A DNA stretch of 14,872 nucleotides, from contig CAYPNT010000077.1 of the NCBI GenBank assembly GCA_964412235.1, forward strand, positions 1 through 14,872, read 5' to 3'. Positions 9,439-14,872 of this stretch are shown here, in pieces (position 1 is the first letter of the stretch; each line of letters starts with the position of its first letter). A program made the position numbers and the translations under genes. The notes under the pieces were generated by a model, which did not search any database, was not told the origin of the DNA, and saw only the letters and a program-made list of their open reading frames with translations. This DNA is from JAYZQT01 sp964412235 (lineage in GTDB: Bacteria; Pseudomonadota; Alphaproteobacteria; MPNO01; UBA830).

Positions 9439-9591
9439 TTTCTCACTATTGGGTTAGAATATCAATGTTGCGGCGTGTGGCACAAATGACCGAAAGAAAA
9501 AATAGCATTATGTTGCCTTCTACAATTGTGGCCCGATCAATCATCTGGACTTCGACTTTATCTATCAAAACACCTCTATCATAATTTGACC

Positions 9592-10584
9592 ATGGTAATT
9601 AGCTCAATACCGAAAACCATCGCTGTGTATGTGGGTGGCGACTTAGTGGGCGACGCAATGATGAAGCTGCCATTCGTACGGGCGCTAAAAGGCGCGTGGC
9701 CTGCCGCCCAATTAACCTGGATAGCGGGGACCCACAAAACCGCTTTTGCTCACGAGCTTGCCCCATTAGTCGCCGGACTAATCGACGAAACGATAGAGGG
9801 GGCTGGATTTGACTCCGTCTTCCGACACGTGCTTTCAGCACCACTCAAAAAAAGGCATTTTGATCTTCTGATAGACACACAGCGGGGTGTTGGGCGTAGT
9901 CTTTTAATTCGTCGAATTCGACATAATGTGTTTGTCTCTGGAACCGCAAATTTTTTATTATCCGATCTAAAACCCGAAAAGCCTTGGACCCGCCCCAAAG
10001 CGATGATCGCACAGTTAATGGAACTGCTGTCATTGGCCTATGGCAACATTCCCCCATCAGGGCCAGAACTCCCTAAAAATAAAGATGCAGAGCAGCAAGC
10101 AAATAAAATACTGCCGCCCGGACCTATTTATGTTGGTTTGGCGCCCGGCGCTGGTGGACAAGAAAAACGGTGGCCGCTCGATCGGTACATTTCTGTCGGT
10201 AGGTCAGTCGCTGGCAGGGGTCAAATTCCAGTGGTCATTCTAGGCCCGAACGAAGCTACCATTGCGAATGAGATTAAATCCGCAATCCCAGACGCAATTT
10301 TGCCTGAACAAGACATAAATTCGGGATATATAAAGTCACCAATCCTATCGATAGCAATCGCCCGGCGTTTAAAAGCGGCGGTCGCTAACGATGCGGGCGT
10401 CGGCCATATATTGGCGGCTGCCGATACGCCCCTCGTTTCATTATTCGGGCCGACTTCTCCAGAGAAATTCGCGCCAAGCACATCACAGCTAACAATTATC
10501 CAGGCGCAGGGATTTGGTGGGGATGATATGTCCCTTATTCCTGAAACAGCAGTGCACAAGGCCCTTCAAAAACTATTACCGTGA
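9592..10584 (+). CDS. Glycosyltransferase family 9 (heptosyltransferase-like)
   Basis: Probable ADP-heptose-type glycosyltransferase acting on lipopolysaccharide or another envelope glycan, with the GT-B fold of family 9. From the ATG at 9592 it is 330 aa. An N-terminal domain has GGDLVGDAMMKLPFVRALK (about 15-33), the counterpart of the family's GDxxLxLPxxRAL. A C-terminal nucleotide-sugar domain has LAPGAGGQEKRWP (about 183-195), NDAGVGHILAAADTPLVSLFGPTSPEKFAP (starting about 266) and the sugar-donor-site Asp267. The frame stays open back to a TTG at 9526, but the added 22 residues do not look conserved, and neither start has a clear ribosome site. The acceptor is unknown. No other sugar-transfer genes are nearby. 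Its last nine bases overlap the convergent MFS gene. Confidence 0.85.
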   Translation: MVISSIPKTIAVYVGGDLVGDAMMKLPFVRALKGAWPAAQLTWIAGTHKTAFAHELAPLVAGLIDETIEGAGFDSVFRHVLSAPLKKRHFDLLIDTQRGVGRSLLIRRIRHNVFVSGTANFLLSDLKPEKPWTRPKAMIAQLMELLSLAYGNIPPSGPELPKNKDAEQQANKILPPGPIYVGLAPGAGGQEKRWPLDRYISVGRSVAGRGQIPVVILGPNEATIANEIKSAIPDAILPEQDINSGYIKSPILSIAIARRLKAAVANDAGVGHILAAADTPLVSLFGPTSPEKFAPSTSQLTIIQAQGFGGDDMSLIPETAVHKALQKLLP

Positions 10585-11877
10585 TAGGGGCTTTTTGAAA
10601 GTTCGGGTTTGTAGTTTTGTCAGCAACCAAAGCAGAAGGATTGAGGGAACTGACGTTACTGCGACTAATAAGAAAAAAAGTGCCCACTCACCTGAGAGAA
10701 TATCAACAGCCCAACCCGAAATTGACCCCAACTGAATACGAGCAAAATTACCGAGCGATGCGAACAGAGCATATTGTGTTGCTGTAAACGCAATATTGCA
10801 AAGCCCTGAGAGATAAGCGACGAATGCGGTCGTTGCGACGCCACCCGTCAGGTTATCAAAAAAAACGACGCCAGCTAAAAAACCAAAATCCTTACCCGTA
10901 TATGAAAGCAGCCCAAACGATAAATTGGTAACCATCATTAATACTGCGCCTAAATACATTGCCCTAATCACTCCGACCTGGGTGCAGACCCACCCACCAA
11001 CTCCAACTCCGAACAACGTTGCAAAAAGTCCAATAGACTTGCTGTAATTGGCGATTTCTATTTTGCTAAAACCAAGATCAACATAAAAAACACCGGCCAT
11101 CCGGCCTAACATCGCATCGCCAAATTTGTAAAAAACAATGATGCCGAAAACGAGTACTACTGCCCAACCCAAACGAGCGAACACATCGCCGATTGGCGAG
11201 ATAACTGCCGTTACAAACCAATTTCGGATACCCGAAGTTACTTCAATCATGTTTTTTGGATGATGGGGTTCCTGCGCTAAAAAAGTACCCACAGCTACTA
11301 GGGCAATTATGCACCCGGCAACTATGTAAGCAGTCATCCATCCATCATAGGCCGCGATATAAAGTGCGCCCGCGCCGGTAAGAAATGCTCCGGTATGCCA
11401 TCCGTAAATAGCGGTCGCAGCCCCCGCCCCATATTCATGAGGTCTCAAAATTTCAATGCGATAGGCATCAATAGCGACATCCTGGGTCGCCGAGACGAAA
11501 GAAACGAGGAACGCGCAAGCACCAAGCGTTGTCAGCGCGTGCTTTGGATCACAAAAACCCATTATAACCACACTAGGCACTAAAACGATCTGGCAAATGA
11601 GAATCCAGGAGCGTCGTTGGCCTAACTTCTTGGTCAACTTCCCCCAACGAAAGTAATCCAATAATGGGGCCCATAAGAAATTTATGGCATAGGGCGTCGC
11701 AGCAGCGCCTATTAGACCTATGGATGTCCGCGACACACCCTCTTCGCGAAGCCATATTGACAGAGTAGCAAATACCAAAGATGAAGGTAGGCCGCTTGCA
11801 ATACCAAATAGGAAAATCGCCCGAAATCGTCTATCCAATACTAATGAAATAAAAGTGCGGTTAGAAGGTTGGTGCAT
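10576..11877 (-). CDS. AmpG-like MFS permease (muropeptide transporter family)
   Basis: Inner-membrane major facilitator of the AmpG/PAT group, which imports peptidoglycan fragments (GlcNAc-anhydro-MurNAc peptides) for recycling and beta-lactamase signalling in enterobacteria. The 433-aa protein has about 12 membrane spans. Family-typical segments are FGIASGLPSSLVFATLSIWL (about 24-43), WAPLLD followed by a positively charged loop ending in LGQRRSW, SATQDVAIDAYRIEIL in the fourth or fifth span, and TGAGALYIAAYDGW. It is shorter than E. coli AmpG (about 490 aa), which has extra C-terminal spans. No ampD, nagZ or beta-lactamase gene is in the window, so the substrate is inferred from family only. 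No clear Shine-Dalgarno sequence precedes the ATG. Confidence 0.85.
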   Translation of the reverse strand: MHQPSNRTFISLVLDRRFRAIFLFGIASGLPSSLVFATLSIWLREEGVSRTSIGLIGAAATPYAINFLWAPLLDYFRWGKLTKKLGQRRSWILICQIVLVPSVVIMGFCDPKHALTTLGACAFLVSFVSATQDVAIDAYRIEILRPHEYGAGAATAIYGWHTGAFLTGAGALYIAAYDGWMTAYIVAGCIIALVAVGTFLAQEPHHPKNMIEVTSGIRNWFVTAVISPIGDVFARLGWAVVLVFGIIVFYKFGDAMLGRMAGVFYVDLGFSKIEIANYSKSIGLFATLFGVGVGGWVCTQVGVIRAMYLGAVLMMVTNLSFGLLSYTGKDFGFLAGVVFFDNLTGGVATTAFVAYLSGLCNIAFTATQYALFASLGNFARIQLGSISGWAVDILSGEWALFFLLVAVTSVPSILLLWLLTKLQTRTFKKPLSR

Positions 11878-11883
11878 TGTTGA

Positions 11884-11917
11884 ATTCTAGACGGTGTATT
11901 GTTCTTTTGGCTAGAAT
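11884..11917. promoter_or_regulatory. Inverted repeat in the MFS-cupin divergent gap
   Basis: ATTCTAG (11884-11890) and CTAGAAT (11911-11917) are perfect inverted half-sites separated by 20 bases. They lie in the 58-base gap between the divergent starts of the MFS and cupin genes, about two helical turns apart between centres plus a few bases. The site may be a shared operator. I could not place a convincing -35/-10 pair for either gene here. Confidence 0.25.
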
Positions 11918-11935
11918 AACAAAGAGGAGTGTACA

Positions 11936-12274
11936 ATGTCCCAGCACCTTGACCGTAAAAACGCCACTGAGCTTCCCGACGCCGTGCTCGCCAAACATGA
12001 AATGCTCCTTGAAAACGAACACACTAGAATAACTCGCTGGACGTTCGCACCTGGGAACCAAACCGGCTGGCACAAGCACGAATGGGACTATGTAACCATC
12101 CAACAATCTGACGGAACACTATTACTACAAGGGTCGGATAGCACAGAAACCCGCGTGGAATATGAAAATGGTCGAGCGGTAGCGTGGTCTGCACCGGTTG
12201 AACATAATGCGGTCAATATTTCCGATGGCGAGGTAAGGGTTTTGGAGATCGAGTATAAACAGCCGAAAGAGTAA
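11936..12274 (+). CDS. Small single-domain cupin protein
   Basis: A 112-aa cupin, that is, a small beta-barrel that usually holds a metal ion. The first cupin motif is TGWHKHEWDYVTI, with His46, His48 and an acidic position at Asp51. The second is PVEHNAVN, with His90 and Asn94. The overall pattern resembles BauB-type small cupins encoded in some catabolic clusters, but the reaction is unknown. A strong ribosome site (AAAGAGGAG, 11921-11929) precedes the ATG with six bases between. It is the first plus-strand gene of the right-hand cluster and lies 132 bases before the TRAP receptor gene, so co-transcription is possible but not shown. It could be enzymatic or a sensor. Confidence 0.85.
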   Translation: MSQHLDRKNATELPDAVLAKHEMLLENEHTRITRWTFAPGNQTGWHKHEWDYVTIQQSDGTLLLQGSDSTETRVEYENGRAVAWSAPVEHNAVNISDGEVRVLEIEYKQPKE

Positions 12275-12294
12275 TGCGGCAACAGGAGCTCACA

Positions 12295-12354
12295 ATGGCT
12301 GTTTGCAGGGCGCTTGGTGCCTATGCTAGGTTAACGAAGCTTTATTGTAAGTGA
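12295..12354 (+). CDS. Candidate 19-codon leader ORF upstream of dctP-like gene
   Basis: An ATG preceded by AGGAG (12284-12288) at six bases opens a short frame, MAVCRALGAYARLTKLYCK, ending in TGA 52 bases before the start of the TRAP receptor gene. The ribosome site is as good as those of the real neighbours. The peptide is basic and matches nothing I recognise. It may be a translated leader, a gene remnant, or chance. Confidence 0.3.
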   Translation: MAVCRALGAYARLTKLYCK

Positions 12355-12406
12355 GGGAATAGTTCCCCGAAAATTTGTTTATCAAGTGCATATAGGGAGA
12401 GACACT

Positions 12407-13444
12407 GTGAAACGTATTTTAACACCAGTAGCTGCGCTTTTGGCGGGTACTCTGTGCCTCGCGGGTAGTGCCGTTGCTAAAACATATACAATGAAAATAG
12501 GGTTCGTTACGATTAACGACTCGAACCATCTTCTGGCAAACTGGCAGAAGAAGTATCTCGAAGAAAAGTCCAATGGACGGCTTAAGGTTAAAGTTTATCC
12601 TGCTGCACAATTGGGTAAAATTCCGCGCCAGATCGAAGGGGTTCAGCTTGGAACGCAGGAAGCTTTCCATATTCCTCCCGGATTTTTTCTTGGTATCAAC
12701 AAGGGACTGATGGTAGTCGACACCCCGGGTCTTTTTGACAGTATTCACCATCAAAGCCTCGCCGTTAATCACCCAGTAGTGCGGGATCATTTCCGGACCC
12801 TAGCACAAAAAGCGGGCGTCATCGGGAATGTTTTGTGGTCTGCGGGCGACACCTCCGTCGCCACAGTAAAGCCATTTAAAACGCTTGCAGACATGAGAGG
12901 CCGGAAAATCCGCGTCCTCGCGACACCCCTGGAGCGAGCCGTAATGGCAAAAATGGGTGCAACCGGGGTGCCAATGCCCTATTCAGAAGTCCTACCCGCG
13001 ATGCAACGAAACGTTGTAGACGGAGTGCGGAGTGGGATTATCGTGATGTACCCATCCAAGTTCTACACAGCTGCTAAGCACGTAACTTTGACCCAACAAG
13101 GCCAAATCTTGTGTTGGCAGGCTCTCAGCATTGCTTGGCTTAAAACGCTTCCCGCCGATCTTAACAAAATGATTGTTAAAGCCGGCAAGCTTTCGACCAT
13201 TCATGCCGCTCGATGGGGCAATGATATGACGCGACAGGCAGAAAAAGATTGGGCGAAAGTCGGAAAAGTGTACCGGCTACCGGCAGCTGACCAGAAAAAA
13301 TTGCGCGCGTTAACTTCTACAATCGGCGATGAAATTCTTGGAAATGACCCGAAAACAAAACCCACCTATGAGTTGATGAAAAAAGCAGTTGCGGCAACGC
13401 GTGGGATGGAACTGGAAGCTGGGTTGAAAAAGTTCTTGGAGTAA
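12407..13444 (+). CDS. TRAP transporter substrate-binding protein, DctP family
   Basis: Periplasmic receptor that captures an organic acid and delivers it to a TRAP membrane transporter. The start is a GTG at 12407, preceded by AGGGAGAG (12394-12401) at five bases; an in-frame GTG at 12386 lacks such a site. The 345-aa protein begins with a Sec signal peptide (KR, a hydrophobic run, cleavage likely after SAVA at residue 24). The mature part has DctP-family features: NGRLKVKVYPAAQLG (about 57-70), GRKIRV with the substrate-clamping Arg169, GATGVPMPYSEVLPAMQRNVVDG (about 184-206), and a C-terminal EKDW. The family binds carboxylates through this Arg. The particular ligand is not evident. No DctQ or DctM gene is in the window. 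A strong hairpin follows the gene. Confidence 0.92.
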   Translation: MKRILTPVAALLAGTLCLAGSAVAKTYTMKIGFVTINDSNHLLANWQKKYLEEKSNGRLKVKVYPAAQLGKIPRQIEGVQLGTQEAFHIPPGFFLGINKGLMVVDTPGLFDSIHHQSLAVNHPVVRDHFRTLAQKAGVIGNVLWSAGDTSVATVKPFKTLADMRGRKIRVLATPLERAVMAKMGATGVPMPYSEVLPAMQRNVVDGVRSGIIVMYPSKFYTAAKHVTLTQQGQILCWQALSIAWLKTLPADLNKMIVKAGKLSTIHAARWGNDMTRQAEKDWAKVGKVYRLPAADQKKLRALTSTIGDEILGNDPKTKPTYELMKKAVAATRGMELEAGLKKFLE

Positions 13445-13504
13445 GAACTTTTCCCTAACCTTCTTTCTAGGGCGCACGCTCTAAAATGGAAGACAACCAT
13501 TGTT

Positions 13505-13530
13505 GAGATCCCGGCTTTAGCCGGGATCTC
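13505..13530 (+). terminator. Perfect 11-bp hairpin after the TRAP receptor gene
   Basis: GAGATCCCGGC and GCCGGGATCTC pair perfectly around a TTTA loop, 60 bases after the receptor stop codon. The following bases, TATTTATG, are only a weak U-tract, so it may act as a partial terminator or as a 3'-end stabiliser that sets the receptor's message above that of the next gene. It ends eight bases before the GAGG ribosome site of the SCP2-like gene. Confidence 0.65.
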
Positions 13531-13546
13531 TATTTATGAGGCAATG

Positions 13547-13948
13547 ATGGCTAAACCAAACATGAATTGGATGGAAAAATTCCAGGAAGCTGTAAACACA
13601 GACCTAGAAATGGGCGTTATTGGCGATTGGTTTTCCACAGACTTCAAAATCTCATTCGAAGGTATCGATTTTCTCGTTTGTGTAAAAAAGGGCAAAATCA
13701 AAACGATAGAACAAAATCCAAGATTTGATCGTCCTGTAGCATTCACTCTTAGAGCTCCGATGTCAGTTTGGAACAAATTTATTAGCCGAGATCCCCCGCC
13801 ACTATATCATGATTTTTTTGCGATGCTCATGCGAGTTGACGAATTTCAGCTTGACGGAAACACATTAGTGACCATGCAAAATGCTCGGGCACTGCACCGG
13901 ATGATGAACATCCTAAAAGAGATGGAGCCGCTAAATGCAGCAGCCTGA
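13547..13948 (+). CDS. SCP2-like (sterol carrier protein 2 domain) protein
   Basis: A 133-aa cytoplasmic protein that looks like a single SCP2-type domain, a fold that holds lipids, acyl-CoAs or other hydrophobic ligands. The pattern fits: a FSTDFKISFEG beta strand near residue 30, VKKGKIKTIEQN, DRPVAFTLRAPMSVWNKFI, a helical segment, then VDEFQLDGN and a C-terminal helix. The assignment is by pattern, not by a catalytic motif. Two ATGs are adjacent (13544 and 13547). The second is five bases from GAGG (13538-13541) and is preferred. Its end overlaps the hydrolase start by 14 bases, which implies translational coupling and a shared role. A ligand-handling partner for the hydrolase is a reasonable guess. 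Confidence 0.65.
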   Translation: MAKPNMNWMEKFQEAVNTDLEMGVIGDWFSTDFKISFEGIDFLVCVKKGKIKTIEQNPRFDRPVAFTLRAPMSVWNKFISRDPPPLYHDFFAMLMRVDEFQLDGNTLVTMQNARALHRMMNILKEMEPLNAAA

Positions 13949-14783
13949 CTCACTACATGAGCCTATTGTTGGTCGTTACGTGCTAATAAACAGCCTTGGC
14001 TGTGATTATCGTATTTATTATGAAGAGGCTGGGGAAGGGACCCCCCTGCTATGCCTACATACAGCTGGCACCGATAGCCGCCAATTTCGTCACATACTCA
14101 ATGACGCCGAAATTACCTCTCAATGCCGGGTTATCGCGTTCGACCTGCCGTTCCACGGACGATCAAACCCACCTGATAAATGGTGGTTAGAAAAATACCG
14201 GCTAACAACTACTGTATATACTAATCTAATTCATGACTTTTGGACCGCTGTTAGAGCTACAAATCCGATTGTAATGGGCTGTTCTATGGGTGGTGCTATA
14301 ACGCTGAAAATCGCTGCAGATTACCAAGATAATATTACAGGTATTATTGGGCTCGAGAGCACTGCATTCGCAGAAGGGCGTGACAACGACTTTCTACATC
14401 ATCCTGCAATACATGGTGGAGAACTTGCCGCCTGTTACACATATGGCCTCAACGCCCCTTCCTCCCCAGAAGAAGGGTGCAGAGAAAACTGGTGGTATTA
14501 TAGTCAGTCCGGTCCAGGCGTATACAAGGGAGATGTATATTACTATTGCGAAGACTGGGACGCGCGGGAGGATATAAAAAAGATAGACACAAACCACTGT
14601 AAAGTATCACTCCTTACGGGAGAGTATGACTACTCGGCCACTCCCGAAATGACTAAAGCGGCCGCAGATATTATTTCTGGCTGCAGATATACGGTAATGA
14701 AAGATATCGGGCATTTTCCAATGATAGAGCATTACGAACGGTTTCGGCCTTATCTTATGACAGAACTGGAGCAAATGCTTTAA
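13935..14783 (+). CDS. Alpha/beta hydrolase
   Basis: A 282-aa serine hydrolase of the alpha/beta fold, probably cytoplasmic (no signal peptide). LCLHTAG (about 39-45) corresponds to the HGxG oxyanion loop with Thr in the second place. AFDLPFHGRS (about 68-77) is the usual strand and turn. GCSMG (115-119) is the nucleophile elbow with Ser117. GEYDYSATPE holds the acid Asp232, and IGHFPMIEH holds the base His260. The triad is therefore complete. A Trp/Tyr-rich cap lies at about 185-210. Substrates in this superfamily include esters, lactones and C-C bonds of ring-cleavage products; none can be chosen here. GGAG (13924-13927) lies seven bases before the ATG, inside the SCP2-like gene. Confidence 0.88.
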   Translation: MQQPDSLHEPIVGRYVLINSLGCDYRIYYEEAGEGTPLLCLHTAGTDSRQFRHILNDAEITSQCRVIAFDLPFHGRSNPPDKWWLEKYRLTTTVYTNLIHDFWTAVRATNPIVMGCSMGGAITLKIAADYQDNITGIIGLESTAFAEGRDNDFLHHPAIHGGELAACYTYGLNAPSSPEEGCRENWWYYSQSGPGVYKGDVYYYCEDWDAREDIKKIDTNHCKVSLLTGEYDYSATPEMTKAAADIISGCRYTVMKDIGHFPMIEHYERFRPYLMTELEQML

Positions 14784-14809
14784 CATTGCAGATGAACTAA
14801 ACTTTATAC

Positions 14810-14829
14810 AGGCCGAGGCTGTTCGGCCT
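14810..14829 (+). terminator. Possible terminator after the hydrolase gene
   Basis: AGGCCGA and TCGGCCT form a perfect 7-bp stem with a six-base loop, 27 bases after the hydrolase stop codon. The downstream sequence is only moderately T-rich (TCTACGCTTTGATTT), so efficiency is uncertain. It may close the plus-strand cluster. Confidence 0.45.
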
Positions 14830-14872
14830 TCTACGCTTTGATTTAAATTTCAGGCAAAAAAAATGGCCTCAA

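Noticed and set aside
10221..10559. A 112-codon minus-strand open frame opposite the glycosyltransferase
   Set aside because: Shadow of the conserved C-terminal domain of the glycosyltransferase on the other strand.
10576..11877. Calling the MFS gene a proven muropeptide importer (ampG)
   Set aside because: Family motifs fit, but the protein is shorter than E. coli AmpG and no peptidoglycan-recycling or beta-lactamase gene is nearby, so no gene symbol was assigned.
13469..13484. A weak stem, TAGGGC with GCTCTA, after the TRAP receptor gene
   Set aside because: Six pairs including a G-U pair and no U-tract; the nearby perfect 11-bp hairpin at 13505-13530 is far stronger.

Overview
The window reads as a piece of chromosome from an alphaproteobacterium, possibly a marine Rhodospirillales-like lineage. 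The reasons are the mutS-glnD-murJ order on one strand, the sequence style of MurJ and MutS, and the pairing of a TRAP-type solute receptor with small catabolic-looking genes. GC content looks moderate by eye, roughly mid-40s percent. The taxonomic placement is an inference. I see no rRNA, tRNA, CRISPR array, insertion sequence or phage gene, and no gene-free stretch longer than about 300 bases.

Left part (1-9363, all minus strand). In transcription order this holds a DUF47/PhoU-like phosphate-transport accessory gene, a Pit/PHO4 phosphate permease, mutS (mismatch repair), glnD (nitrogen-status uridylyltransferase) and murJ (lipid II flippase). The DUF47-pit pair is a classical low-affinity phosphate uptake module. 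A candidate sigma70-like promoter with an overlapping palindrome lies in front of it. The mutS, glnD and murJ genes are closely spaced (66 and about 80 bases) and may be co-transcribed. All five look intact.

Middle part (9364-11877). A divergently placed family 9 glycosyltransferase (heptosyltransferase-like) on the plus strand meets an AmpG-like MFS permease tail to tail, with a 9-base overlap of the coding ends. Together with murJ this gives the window several envelope-related genes, but they are not in one operon.

Right part (11936-14872, plus strand). A small cupin is followed by a 19-codon candidate leader ORF, a TRAP-type periplasmic substrate-binding protein (DctP family), a strong perfect hairpin, an SCP2-like lipid-binding-domain protein, and an alpha/beta hydrolase whose start overlaps the end of the SCP2-like gene by 14 bases. 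No TRAP membrane subunits (DctQ/DctM) are present, so the receptor is an orphan within the window. This cluster looks like a small uptake and hydrolysis cassette for an unknown, perhaps ester or lipid-like, carboxylate. It is the part most worth following up. I see no clear novel defence, mobile or RNA system; the remaining observations are regulatory or organisational.
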